A stretch of DNA of 64,000 nucleotides. Origin: Clitoria ternatea. Taxonomy: Eukaryota; Streptophyta; Magnoliopsida; Fabales; Fabaceae. Position numbers and translations under genes: made by a program. Location of the stretch: positions 108,640,501 to 108,704,500 of the forward strand of contig CM075669.1 in the NCBI GenBank assembly GCA_037962975.1. Reading direction: 5' to 3'. The notes under the pieces were generated by a model. The model searched no databases. It was given only the letters and a program-made list of their open reading frames with translations, and had not been told where the DNA came from. Within the stretch, counting starts at the first letter, position 1. Each line of letters opens with the position of its first letter. Shown one piece after another: positions 45,498 to 57,110 of this stretch.

Positions 45498-45669
45498 TGT
45501 TTAGAATGAGGAAACCGAGAGGCATTGAATGAATTATGTGTGTTTGAAAACACAATGGAGTAACGTATTTATAATAAGAATGTAGTAAATACAAGATCAT
45601 AATACAATCATATACAATCAATCCTACTCAATTCTAATTACACAGTGCTATATTTACAATATTCTAACA
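45498..45669 (-). mobile_element. Short 5' LTR of the copia element
   Basis: Reads TGTTAGAATATTGTAAATA ... CATTCTAAACA on the minus strand, 172 bp, ending TG...CA beside the PBS. The inverted terminal word TGTTAGAAT / ATTCTAAACA is evident. The flank at right is AAGAT. The partner LTR is missing, so no TSD test is possible. Confidence 0.85.
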
Positions 45670-47681
45670 AAGATTACCATATTTAATTATAAATATTATT
45701 AAAGATATATTTAATAAATATATTTTTTAAAATACATGATATGATATGTTAAGTCATATAAATAAATAAATAAATTAAATTTAAATTTTATTATATACAC
45801 TTGTCTCATCTATGATTTATTTAAACTAATACTTAAAAAAAGAAATTCCTTATATATATAACAAATTGACGTATTTAACTTTAAACAAAACTCTAGTTTA
45901 GTGACTTAATAAGTGTCTCTTTAAGTAATAGGTTATAAGTTCAAGCCTCATTCAAGTTGTGTTAAATATGTATATAATTTTTTTTTCAATTATGAATAAT
46001 CTTTTCGTTTTTAATGAAGTAATTTGAAAATTTTAGATTGGTTCTTTATTTAAAATGATATAAATTTATCTATTTTTTTCGAATATTGAAATATAACATT
46101 TATATTACATCACGAGTGTAACTAGCTGGTGGTTTTGCCTCTGCTTGGTTCCTTTCTCGTCCCACTCATTTTTTTTATTCAAATTTCGATTCAAAATACT
46201 GATGCTTCTGGTGCATGCTCCCCATACCGTTGATAAATAAATACGAGGCCCACCGATAAACTGCGTTCTTCGGGACCATCCCAAAACTCATCTAAGCTAA
46301 TACATTCACATTTCGTCGGATCGATTATATTTTATAATTAAAAGCGAGCATCTGCATATGTGCAGCTAACTCTACCTATATATTCCTGGAGGTTGAAAGA
46401 GAATTAATTCCATAGAAGATTTTTAATTGCACAATTGTCATATTTAAAAGAGTTATTTTGAGAAGCCTTTACCTAATTCATCTGACCTTAGTTTGGGACC
46501 TTTTTTTTTAATATCTTATACACCATAAGTTAAAAAGTCAAGAAATTAAAAGATTTTTAGTGCAGTAATCTTTTCAATAACATATTTTTGACTTTTTTTT
46601 TCGTGTTTAGTCCTAACCTTAATTTGTTATACAATTTTCTTTTTGTCTGTATTACAATTATCCTCTTCTAAAGCTATATATTATATTATAGTTGAAACAT
46701 TCATAGTATATAATGAGATTAATTCCTTTAATACCATCAGAGGTTTAATTTTGACTTCTTAATTGACTTAGTCCTATTTATAGAGTCTGGTTTGACATTT
46801 ATTTACGTTTGACTTGTCTAAAACCTTATTTAAAAGTATGTTTGAAATAATTTATATTAAATAAATCTATAAATATACATATAAATATATTAGTAGATAT
46901 AATCTTATATATACATTACCACAAGTTTAAGTATTTTAATAGATTAATCAATATATAATATCAAATTATTATATATATATAAATAATTATAATAATATTT
47001 TATTATCATATTATATACATTTATTTCATTAGATCAATTTGTTAAATTTAAAAGACTTTTTGAACGACTTAAAAATAGATTTATTTAACTAAATAGACTT
47101 TCAAAAAAGCCTAAGTTTGTTTTGACAAATTAAGTGAACCTTTCTCGAATTGATGTCCCCCTGTCGAGTAACTTGATCAATTCTCAATCCTATATACAAG
47201 ATTTGAAATTGAGATCCTATTTAAAATAAATCAACCACACATTACACTAATCAACCATTAATGTGTCTCTTCAATCTAAATTTCATATCACCCCGAATTA
47301 ATTTTAAATTAATTCAATATAAAAATAATAAGAAAAAAATATTTATGATACATATAAAAACACTTTATGATCACGTTAAAGATTGATTTGTTAATGTGGT
47401 ATAAATGAGGAAAAAATAAATAAAGATAACCCGGTAAATGTTTTTAGAATAACTCATTAATTAAGTAGACAAAACTTGGTAAATTAATCAAGGAACCAAA
47501 ACGGACCTATTATTAAACAAATAATGAATACAATGAACCAAAAGTAAAGTACTTGGACCAAAATAAGCAAGCATTTTTAATTTTAAGCAAATTGATCTTT
47601 TTCTATGTTTTTAATAGACAAATCCAAATTCCAAACTGATTCGACCTAACGACTAGGGTTAGATGTCTGAAGTGTCTTAGA
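45670..47681. other. AT-rich sequence, no genes recognised
   Basis: No coding region or bounded element is supported. A weak tRNA-like B-box (AGGTTATAAGTTCAAGCC, near 45928-45945) could mark an old SINE. A roughly 370-bp AT-rich stretch at 46780-47150 has short complementary ends (TTTACGTTTGACTTGTC... and ...GTTTGTTTTGACAAATTAAG) and may be a decayed MITE, without a clear TSD. Confidence 0.5.
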
Positions 47682-47781
47682 CACTAGTGGAAAAAATGGA
47701 TATAATCACGGTTAAAAATGACCTTTAATCACGGTTAAAGAACCGTGGTTGTTGCAGCCGTGGTAGTAGATGAGGGCCTTT
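47682..47781. mobile_element. CACTA-4 left terminus (outermost CACTA fragment)
   Basis: Begins CACTAGTGGAAAAAATGG, almost identical to the left end of CACTA-3 at 47860, with ATAATCACGGTTAA subterminal repeats. It is interrupted at 47782 by giant LTR copy D (TSD CCTTT) and continues at 61431. Confidence 0.9.
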
Positions 47782-47869
47782 TGTAACATCCCAAATTTTT
47801 ATGAAGATGAGTAATGTGGTAAATGGTTTAGAATGGAAATTGTTGTGTATGGACATATGCACTAGTGGA

Positions 47870-48335
47870 AAAAATGGATATAATCACGGTTAAAAAAGGC
47901 ATTTATTCACGGTTAAAGAACCGTGGTTGTTGCATCCGTGGTAGTTGATGATGGTCTTTAACCACGGTTAACAACCGTGGTAATAAATCACATCTAACCA
48001 CGGTTAAGAACAACTGTGAATATAACTTACTGTTTATATTCACGGTTATCGAGCACAACCGTGAATATAAGAACTGAAAGGTGTCAGTTACATCCACTTA
48101 TATTCACGGTTATGATGGACAACCATGGATATAGATATATTTTATCCACGGTTGTCCATCATAACCGTGAATATAAGTAGTTTGTAACTGAAACCTTTTA
48201 ATACTTATATTCACGGTTATGATGGACAACCGTGGATAAAATATATCTATATCCACGGTTATGGTAGTAACCGTGGATAAATATAGTCTATATTCACGGT
48301 TGTTGTCATAACCGTGAATAAATACTGAGGTTTTT
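47870..48335. repeat. CACTA-3 left subterminal repeats
   Basis: About 20 copies of TTCACGGTT / TCCACGGTT and complements (AACCGTGAATAT, AACCGTGGATA) spaced 15-40 bp. Adjacent units are often inverted, so the strand can fold on itself (for example 48110-48250, where GGTTATGATGGACAACC recurs with its complement). The mirror set is at 56680-57110. Confidence 0.93.
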
Positions 48336-48579
48336 TTTTTAAAATGGATTCTGTTTTATCGTTTTCCAACCCTGCATTCAGACAACCAGTACAGTATACA
48401 GTATACCACAGCAACACTATATCAAAAGAATGGTATGTATATATATAACAATTTATTTTCTATATCAATTCATAACAACCTAAAAAATGAAAGTATATAC
48501 AATTAAGTTGAATGTAATCTAATAAAAGTAAACCCTAAATCCTACTAGATACATATATAAAAGAATAAAGATCCTATAT

Positions 48580-51500
48580 CTAGCTTTGCCTAACTTCAAT
48601 GAAGTGTGAGGCCCATTGCCTTCTAACATCATCTACAAGTTCCTTTGGGAAAAATGACCGGTCATTAAAGTACTGCAAACAATGCACAAAACAATTAGAA
48701 CAAAAGCTTTATTTATTACATGAAATTGATGAAATTGGTAGAAAAGTAGTCCAAATGATGAGACTTACCTCTGTCCATCCATCTACTAAATGATGTTGGA
48801 CAATGGTCAGCATAGTGTGCATGACGAAATAGCCACACTCGTAGGTACCCTTCTGCCTGTAAGACTACAATGGACATATAGTATATAATAAGTGAATTCG
48901 CAACTTAAAAAATATGTACTGAAGATTTGAATGAATACGATTGACTTACTTTTGGGTACACCCATACAACTGTTTTTCCTTTGGGCTTGTTTCCAATCAG
49001 TAGATTGTATCCAACCACTGCCCTACGTCAAACAAAACACAAGATAAGTTAGAATTGTATAGTTCTAAAAATGATGTAATCGAATTTGTGGTTATTTTTT
49101 AGGGATGAACTTACCGGTCTACTAGATCTTTCAGGTCTTGTGGAGCTGTCCGATGCAAACTATCAAAGTACAGAGCAAGATAGTCCTTCAGACAGATCAC
49201 TAGAAGCGTCCAGTGAGCCCTGCAGTTACCAGTGATAAGTGAGACTTCAAAATGCAAAAATTCATGACAATAATTATGGAATAGAATATTACCCTTTATG
49301 ATAGGGGCCCATGTATATAGGCTTCCCAGACTCAAACATCCAATTCTGGATGTATGTCTGGGTGTTCTGCGAGGTGTTTCCTTGCCTCTGTATGAGAGAG
49401 GGCTCTAAGAAACCGTAAGTTCCTTGGAAACCCAAGTCCACACAGAGTTTTGCCAGAAACCTAAACAAGTTAAGACATGGTTAGCGACAAATAACTTGTA
49501 TAATGAAAAAATTGGACAAAACAAGGATATACTTACAGCTCCCACATCTGAAAGATGGAGCCGTTCAGCATCGACGTCCCCGAAATAATGTCACAAATGT
49601 CAGAATTTGTAACGTAAACTGGAAAATCACTGGGACGGCCGAACACTAGTGGCTGCCATGGGACCTGAACAGTGTCGTCTGCTTGCTCATACCCGATGCG
49701 CCATAGCATCCGGATGGGATCCTTGGCCGGGTCTGGCTTCTTCAATGTCTGTTCCTGTTGAACAATTGACAACCATCACATTTTGTACCATAATTGACAA
49801 GGAAATAAAGCTAGTTAGTGTTTAGGGTTTTTACCTGTCCAGGGGCAATCACCAGAAGTCTGTTGGGCCACATCAGAAAGTGGCCCACCGCCTGACCGAC
49901 GGTTTTTACCTCTTGAGTTGCCACTGGCACAGCAGCATCCTCCTCGAGGACGAGCACAACCGAGACCCTGGACATACCATCAGGTAATGTCTGATGGTGA
50001 ACCACAGGGCCTAAGTTGTACACCATACCAGTGGCAGCTGGCTCCTCTGACCCGTCAATGAACAGGTCACATTGACGGGTGTCTGGTGGCTCGACCCCGT
50101 CATCGTCAGGGTCATCCGCAGCGCACGACCCCTTAGTGCTAACCTTCCGTACCTACATATTTACACATCAAGCAGAAGTTATTCAACAATGAAATAAAGT
50201 GATTACAAACAATAAAATTGAGGAAATTAAATAAAGAATCTAACCTGTGGGTCGCTGGCTGGTGCAGTAGTCTCCTGGTGGTAGCTGAGTGAGGCCTTCA
50301 TCTCCTCCCTGAATCGGGCCATCTCCTGGTGGAGCCTAGATATCTCCTCCTGGTACTCAGCCTTCACAACAGCCACCTTTTGCTCCACCATTTGCTCAAG
50401 GGATAGGGCAGGGTCGGGAGCACCGTAATAGGCGCGGAGGCCTGTGAAATGTGAATGATTAGCCCATAATTGTTTAACAGATAACAAAATGAAGGCATAG
50501 AGTTAGTTAGCACTTACCTACACCTCGACCAATAGCACGCACTCTTCCTGGGTGCTCTGGCCTGCCGATGGCGGTAGTCAAAATATCCTCCCGTCCATGG
50601 GCTACGAAAGACCCTTGGGTTGATTGCTCAACCAAGGAATCCTGAAACCAAACAAGTTAGTATTCACTTCCTTCACGTAAACTGAAAAACAGACACTGAT
50701 ATAAAGGGGAATACTTACTATCCGTGAGGCAACCTCCTGAGCCTGTGAGGAAGTGTATTCCCCACTCTTCTTGATCCTAGCCCGCTTCCATTTGTCGTGG
50801 CGTACAGGTGGGGAAGGGGGATCCACAATACCAGTGTCAGTCTGACACTGACTCAGCCTCTCCTGTGCCAGCCGCTCCTCCAACCTACGGTAACCCCCAC
50901 GTGACAGTGTGTGTGGGCAGTCATTTAGCTTCCTAGTCTCTTTGGCTTTCTTTTTGGTCTCCTACAACAAGAAAAAAAATATTCATAGTTAGCCGTATAA
51001 ATTATACATAATTTAATCATCTAAAAACCAATGTACCTGAAACTCGGCAGAATGTCTAGATGCAACAAAAGCATCCCAGGTCTCCTGATCGATGAATGGA
51101 TATTTCTCTCCAGGGAACTTTCCTTGGTCGTCCCCGAATACATACCTACAATGAAAGGTACATTAAAACTAAGGATTGGTACAATTTGGTGAAGCGTTGA
51201 TTAAGAATTTAAAGTTCAATATACCTCGTGGTGAGTATGGATTTGAACGACCTCCATCGCTCAGCCATGATACCGAGGACCTTCCTCCTCGCTATGTCGG
51301 AAGATGGTGTGTCAAAAGAATCCTACATGAAAGGAGTTAGTCCATAAAGGAGTCCTTATTAAGAGTTACATGAAATAATACACTAAAATAAAACTTAAAT
51401 AATATCTAAGTTACCAGAACATCACTCCATAGCTGGTTCTTCACCACCTCCTCGACACTATCCCAGTCGGGGATAATGATGGACACCTTCGACCGTACCA

Positions 51501-51699
51501 CAACCCCCAGATAACTGCTCAACTTCGTGGCATGCGGTCCACTGAATCTACCGGTGTTGACATCCATCTCAACAACTATCCTCTCTCCCCGGTGACACCT
51601 ACGTGCGACGTCTGGCATCCGGGTAACACCTCTACTCTTCCGAGCAGAGGAACCACTGGCCTGTGAGTCGGACCTGGATCGTCCATCCTGGTCAGCCAT
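48580..51699 (-). CDS. CACTA-3 accessory protein with C-terminal Ulp1/C48-like protease domain (13 exons, 708 aa)
   Basis: Exons (minus strand): 51699-51415, 51322-51225, 51145-51037, 50961-50719, 50641-50518, 50441-50245, 50152-49835, 49754-49537, 49460-49293, 49219-49115, 49022-48950, 48864-48769, 48672-48580. All introns are GT-AG and phases agree through to TAG, totalling 2,127 nt. The N-terminus (MADQDGRSRSDSQASGS) leads into a plant En/Spm-type region (RYVFGDDQGKFPGEKYPFID, SRHSAEFQETKKK); a coiled coil follows in exon 6 (EYQEEISRLHQEMARFREEM). Exons 9-12 resemble an Ulp1/SENP fold: His in AHWTLLV, Asp in LYFDSLH, Gln in SYRQKGTYE and Cys in ECGYFVMH. Ulp1 proteases remove SUMO-like tags; here the role is inferred. 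It is the second gene downstream of TNP2, where TNP1/TNPA sits in other CACTA elements. A TTG codon at 51717 extends the frame upstream, but the ATG at 51699 is the more likely start. Confidence 0.85.
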
Positions 51700-51813
51700 G
51701 AGTATCTGTCCAAACAAGGAAAAAAACTGTCAAATATTTAATATAACATTTAAAACAACGAATAACTAATATAACATGTAATTCAATGTCTCACCAACAT
51801 GATTAATACCCTA

Positions 51814-54800
51814 TTAAGATGAAATATTTTCCCACAAGCCCTCATGGTGGTCATGACGACTGGCAACTACATCATTTATGTCATGTTCCACGATGGATGT
51901 TGGAATACGTGTTGTAGTTGATGGAATGTCCACAATATCAACATTGGGGTCTCCAATGTGTCTACCTTGGATAACAATTGACCACCGTTTGTCAGCTGGG
52001 TCAGCCACATAAAAAACTTGCTTCACCTGCATTGCCATTATGAATGGTTCATCCTTATGCCCTATCTTGTTGAGGTCCACCAACGTAACTCCTAAATCAT
52101 CAGTTGTGACACCGTTCTTATTGTCAACCCATTTGCATTTAAACACAGGAACGGTGAAGGGACCGTAATCAACTTCCCATATATCTTCAATCACACCAAA
52201 GTAGCATGACTCGGCCATCACAGGGTTGTTGTCCTTTACAGTTGAGAAATGCATTAACTGAGCCACAACCATCACTCCACTGTTTTGATTTGTACTCTTT
52301 TCATCCTGTGTCCTTGTATAAAACGAATAGTTGTTTATGTCATACCCACAAAAGTTGAGGACATCAAAGTTCGGGCCCTGTGCTAGTCGATGTAATGTCG
52401 AGGATGCAGATGCATCTTTCAGGACGATCTTTTGGAACCACTGCATGAAACTCTTGTTGTGTTCATTCAACAACCACTTTTCAGTCATTTTAGGGTTGGT
52501 TTTCTTGACTAGCTCCTTGTGTGTGGCTAGATACAGTTGCACGTCGTCCGTGTTGTTTAAAATATACAAGTGTGCCTGAAGGACATCAGCACGTGGCATG
52601 CTCTTCACTTTTTTTCCAATCGTTCCTTTCCCATCCAATCTCCCTTCATGACGAGTCGTTGGAATACCAATGCTTGCAGCATGTGACATGTATTCAGTGC
52701 AAAACTCAATTGCTTCCTCTACAATATATCTTTCCACAATTGAAGCTTCGGGACGACGTTGGTTCTTCATATACCCTTTCAATATCTTCATATATTGCTC
52801 AACGGGATACATCCACCGTAAGAACACTGGACCACACCAACGGACCTCTCTCACCAAATGGATGATTAAGTGGACCATTATGTCAAAAAAAGAGGGCGGG
52901 AAATACATTTCAAGCTGACATAATATAAGTGATGCTTCCTGTTCCAACACATCCAATTCGCCGGGCACGATTACCTTGCAACATATGGAATTGAAAAACA
53001 TACACAACCTTGTTATGACATTTCTCACATTTTTAGGAAGAATGTCACGAATGGCGATAGGCAGAAACTGCTGCATCAACATATGACAATCGTGAGACTT
53101 CAACCCAACTAACTTCAAATCTTTCATGGAAACACAAGACTTGATGTTGGAGCCATAACCAGACGGAACTTTCACACTTCGTAACGATTCACACAGACTT
53201 TGCTTTTCTTTTCTGGATAACGTATGACATGCTGGAGGCAAATATGTTCTTTTGCCCTTTGATTGTGGATGCAAATCCTGACGTATACCCATCAACTCTA
53301 AGTCCATACGCGAGTTTAGGCCATCCTTAGTCTTCCCGGGTATGTTTAAGAGTGTACCAACTAAACTGTCGCACACATTCTTCTCCACATGCATTACATC
53401 AATGCAGTGTCTTACATCAAGCTCCCTCCAATATGGTAGGTCAAAAAACACTGACCTTTTCTTCCAGTTGTTTTGTGTCGGGTGCTGTTTTTCACACTTA
53501 CCAAATTGCACGTTGACGTCCTTCACCTTTTCATATGCCTGGCGACCAGATAGTGGTGGAGGAGCCATTTCAAAATCTTGGGCACCGTTAAACGACTTCT
53601 TCAACCTTCGAAACGGATGATTCGCTTTAAGAAACCTTCGATGTCGAAGATAAACATTTTTCCTGCCATAATGCAACCGCACAGAACTAGTCCCCTCCTC
53701 ACACACTGGACAAGCTTTATGACCCTTCACACTGTACCCAGATAAGTTACCATACGCTGAAAAGTCATTGATTGTGCAAAATAGCATGGCACACAATTTG
53801 AATGATCGCCCGGTAAACCCATCAAACACTTCAACCCCGTCTTCCCATAACCTTTTGAGGTCTTCAACCAATGGAGTTAAATATACATCAATGTCGTTTC
53901 CCGGTTGTCGTGGACCAGAAATCATCATTGATAACATCACATATTTTTGCTTCATGCATAACCATGGCGGCAAGTTGTAAACAAACAACAAAACAGGCCA
54001 CGAACTATGGTTTGTGCTCAGGTTCCCAAACGGGTTCATGCCGTCTGTGGCTAGTGCAAGCCTAACATTTCTTGGTTCATTGGCAAATTCTGGAAAAATC
54101 CTATCCATTTTCTTCCATTGCGACCCATCGGCCGGATGCCTAAGTAGTCCATCAATAACCCTCTCATCAGTATGCCATCTCATAAGTTTTGCATCATCTG
54201 CATTGGCAAACAGACGCTTTAGTCTTGGAACTATAGGTAGATACCACAACACCTTTGCAGGAGACCCTTTAGTGCATACCTCATCAGAATCCGCCTCTTT
54301 CTTCTTATACCGTGACACCCCACATCTAGGACATCGATGCAGCATTTCTAACTCACCCCAGAATAATACACAATCATTTGGGCATGCATGTATTTTCTCA
54401 TACTCCAAACCCATAGGACACAACACCTTTTTGGCCTCATAGTTACGATTCGGCAAGGTGTTTCCAGCTGGGAGCATTTCTTTCAACAACTTCAATAAGT
54501 CAGTGAAACTTTTATCCGTCCACCCGTTTATGGCCTTCAAATTAAACAATCGCAAAACTGCTGATAACCTCGTGAAATTGAGGCAGTTTGGATACAACGG
54601 CTGCTCAGAGTCCTCACACAGAGTTGTATATACATGAGCTTTCTTAAAACCTTCTACCCCTACATCACGGATCATATCCTCGAGTCGGTCATTCATGTCG
54701 ACATCGTTGTTATGCATCGAGCTTCGATTTTTAGTCTGAGAGCTGTTACTTGGCACCACCACATCTTCACCATGCCATATCCAACGCGTATAACTACGTA

Positions 54801-54993
54801 GAAAACCGTCACACAGTAGATGTTCTCGCACCTCTTCCAAGTCTACCCGACGCAGGTTGAAGCATTTAACACAAGGGCAAAAATACTTTCCATTCACCCC
54901 CACTGCATTCCTCGCTACGAATTCTATAAATGATTCAACTCCTCCCTCGTACTCCAGACTTAGGCGTGATGCAGTTATCCAACTCCGATCCAT
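51814..54993 (-). CDS. CACTA-3 TNP2-type transposase, intact, 1059 aa
   Basis: One uninterrupted frame from ATG 54993 to a stop at 51814. Residues 1-77 form the transposase-associated N-terminal domain (FCPCVKC at 38-44, WIWHGE at 71-76). Paired Cys near 192-224 (CPMG, CPNDC, CPRCG) look like a metal site. The TNP2 (Transposase_21) core spans about 250-545, with LATDGMNPFG (314-323), INDFSAYGNLSGYS (408-421), CPVC (428-431) and RHCIDVMHVEKNVCDSL (528-544). A DUF4218-like region is at about 650-765 (PPSFFDIMVHLIIHL) and a DUF4216-like region at about 925-1005 (FKCKWVDNKNG). The enzyme would excise and insert the element in the nucleus, using the CACTA ends. Size and domain order fit a full TNP2. 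No intron is needed, unlike the related CACTA-2 gene. The accessory gene lies about 115 bp downstream on the same strand. Confidence 0.94.
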   Translation of the reverse strand: MDRSWITASRLSLEYEGGVESFIEFVARNAVGVNGKYFCPCVKCFNLRRVDLEEVREHLLCDGFLRSYTRWIWHGEDVVVPSNSSQTKNRSSMHNNDVDMNDRLEDMIRDVGVEGFKKAHVYTTLCEDSEQPLYPNCLNFTRLSAVLRLFNLKAINGWTDKSFTDLLKLLKEMLPAGNTLPNRNYEAKKVLCPMGLEYEKIHACPNDCVLFWGELEMLHRCPRCGVSRYKKKEADSDEVCTKGSPAKVLWYLPIVPRLKRLFANADDAKLMRWHTDERVIDGLLRHPADGSQWKKMDRIFPEFANEPRNVRLALATDGMNPFGNLSTNHSSWPVLLFVYNLPPWLCMKQKYVMLSMMISGPRQPGNDIDVYLTPLVEDLKRLWEDGVEVFDGFTGRSFKLCAMLFCTINDFSAYGNLSGYSVKGHKACPVCEEGTSSVRLHYGRKNVYLRHRRFLKANHPFRRLKKSFNGAQDFEMAPPPLSGRQAYEKVKDVNVQFGKCEKQHPTQNNWKKRSVFFDLPYWRELDVRHCIDVMHVEKNVCDSLVGTLLNIPGKTKDGLNSRMDLELMGIRQDLHPQSKGKRTYLPPACHTLSRKEKQSLCESLRSVKVPSGYGSNIKSCVSMKDLKLVGLKSHDCHMLMQQFLPIAIRDILPKNVRNVITRLCMFFNSICCKVIVPGELDVLEQEASLILCQLEMYFPPSFFDIMVHLIIHLVREVRWCGPVFLRWMYPVEQYMKILKGYMKNQRRPEASIVERYIVEEAIEFCTEYMSHAASIGIPTTRHEGRLDGKGTIGKKVKSMPRADVLQAHLYILNNTDDVQLYLATHKELVKKTNPKMTEKWLLNEHNKSFMQWFQKIVLKDASASSTLHRLAQGPNFDVLNFCGYDINNYSFYTRTQDEKSTNQNSGVMVVAQLMHFSTVKDNNPVMAESCYFGVIEDIWEVDYGPFTVPVFKCKWVDNKNGVTTDDLGVTLVDLNKIGHKDEPFIMAMQVKQVFYVADPADKRWSIVIQGRHIGDPNVDIVDIPSTTTRIPTSIVEHDINDVVASRHDHHEGLWENISS

Positions 54994-55054
54994 ACCAACT
55001 GTTTACAAGGTGCTATGATCAACCTCACTTTTTATACAAAGGTGGTGGTCCTAT

Positions 55055-55325
55055 ACCCATTCAGCATGACAATTGTTTTTATACGTCATTCATATATACA
55101 GGTTAGGACTTATTTTAAAATTTGATGAAATTTTGGCAGCATTTCGCATTGGTCTCTAAGTACACAAAATGAGAGTGGTCAAATCAAATTCAACCACAAC
55201 CAAATATGCACCCAGAGAACAACACAAAATGCAAGTTACCGAAATTTTATCAAATTTTAAAATAACTCCTAACTTGTATATACTAACAATGACGTATAAA
55301 AAATAATTGTTCATCCCAAACTGTC
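55055..55325. repeat. Large imperfect inverted repeat upstream of CACTA-3 TNP2
   Basis: The left arm (about 55066-55165) and right arm (about 55205-55312) pair through TTTTTATACGTCATT, CATATATACAGGTTAGGA, TTATTTTAAAATTTGATGAAATTTTGG and weaker stretches. The left arm carries GGCAGCATTTCGCATTGGTC and AGTACACA, shared with CACTA-2 at 37699-37730. The right flank AAACTGTCCAA...GGACAATTCAAGAT is also shared. The structure starts about 60 bp upstream of the TNP2 ATG. Confidence 0.88.
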
Positions 55326-56680
55326 CAAACGGACAATTCAAGATTCAACACAAACGATGACATTAATTGATTTAATGACCATTTGTGTCGAATCTCAAAC
55401 GGGGAACTACGGTTCACTCATATGCACAACAACTTTCATACTAGTTAACAACCACACACATACAACAACAATAAACATAACATATAAGAGCAACCAACAA
55501 TAACAGAAATAAAATGGATAATAATTTAGTTAACTTTTTTCCTAAATTAGTATGATGTTTTTAATTTATGTTATTTTGAAGTAGAAGTATGGTGTTGGAG
55601 TATGGATTATGGATTATGGATTATGATATTGGTTTATAATGCAGGTTCAAACTTTAGACTTTTATTTAGTAATTAATATGATATTTTTAAATTCTATTAT
55701 TTTCAAGTAGAACTATGGTGTTAGATGATGGATTATGGATTATGAGAATTGAGATTTGTACTTTTATTTTATGTATTACGACTTATGGACATGGTGTTGA
55801 ATTTGGTTAAAATCTACTTAAGAAGAACAATATAAGTTCTAGGAGAACAGTAATCTCAACCATTTAGAACTTTTCAATTTAAGGAGTACATTTTAACCAA
55901 AAGAGGTATCTTATAATATTTCTAAAGTTCATACACCCAATTTAAACTTACAACTACAAATCAATAGGTTTGTTCATCCAAAGATTGTTAATGTAACTAG
56001 TTATCCTATGAATATAAGGCTTCCATCTTAATTTTCTAGAATATATAGGTGATAAATTTTCACTGTTGCAAAATCGATTATCTGTGATATATAAACAGAG
56101 TTTAAACCTGGTAATTTTCTCTATAACTTAAGCTTTTGAACCAATTACTATCGTGTCACAGGAAACAAGGAATCAAATTATTATGTACCAACAGAGAAAG
56201 AATCAATAATTGAACAATGAAATTATTATGTACTTACGACCTAACAAAACAGGACCATTCATAAACAACACAAAATAACAAACAGAGGAAGAAAAAGTGT
56301 TCGTCGCTGCTCCTACGCCGGGTGACCTCTGTGCAGGCCATCCAACAAATATAGATACAGAGGTAACATTAACAATGAAAAGACACACACAGAGGCAACA
56401 TTGGTTTAGCTTCTACTACATACGCATTTTAATGGGGGGTTCAGGGAACAGAGGGTTCTCAGCATCAAGTGACCGAATGACAAACATGCATGACAATAGG
56501 GGTTCAGGGAACCTACCTGAATGAAGAAAGGAAGAAGATGCTGAACAGAGAGAAGGGCATGAAGCTCAGGGCACGAAGCTCAGAGAGAATGAAGAAGACG
56601 ACAACCAACGCGTAGAAGAAGAGAAAGTGAAAAAAGAGTGAAAGGCGCGGCTTTTGAAGTTTCAGAAAGGATGTATATTC
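55326..56680. other. Non-coding right arm of CACTA-3
   Basis: No gene seen. It includes a short tandem run GGATTATGGATTATGGATTATG near 55604-55625 that recurs in part near 55728, and a purine-rich block at 56520-56650 (GAGAGAATGAAGAAGACGAC). The latter may be the leader region of the minus-strand TNP2 transcript. Confidence 0.45.
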
Positions 56681-57110
56681 ATGGTTCCCCTTGAAACCGT
56701 GAATATATTACACATATATTCACGGTTTAACAAACAACCGTGGATAAATGTTAACTATATATCCACGGTTATGATCCCAACCATGGATATATATTGAAAT
56801 CTATAATCACAGTTTAAGAAACAACCGTGGACATACAATACCCAGTGATTAAACCCTAAAACCTGAACTATATATCCACAGTTGGAAATACAACCGTGAA
56901 TATTGACTTCTATATATATCCACGGTTCACAACATAACCGTCATCGTACCCAGGAATATATATTCACTGTTGTGAACACAACCGTCGATATATATTTCAG
57001 GTACTATATATCCACGGTTGACTCCTCAACCGTGAATATATATTGATGGGTACGTTCACGGTTATGATGTTAACCGTGGATATATAGTTTTCTCTGATTA
57101 AAACATTCAT
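56680..57110. repeat. CACTA-3 right subterminal repeats
   Basis: Repeated ATCCACGGTT / AACCGTGGATAT words in both orientations over about 430 bp before the right terminus, matching the left set. Confidence 0.92.

Larger units (their letters stand above)
43308..45669 (-). mobile_element. Ty1/copia element, 5' part only
   Basis: On the minus strand: 5' LTR (45498-45669), tRNA-Met-type PBS, leader, gag, protease, and integrase up to about 43320. The rest (RT, RNase H, 3' LTR) is missing, cut off where solo-LTR-like copy B begins. The LTR of about 172 bp is very short for copia. Gag and pol fragments carry frameshifts. Confidence 0.85.

Noticed and set aside
45895..45965. Second tRNA-like or SINE head
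   Set aside because: Only the B-box-like word is visible; no structure or TSD supports an element.
54014..54442. 142-codon plus-strand frame opposite TNP2
   Set aside because: It lies entirely antisense to the intact TNP2 gene and has no recognisable domain.
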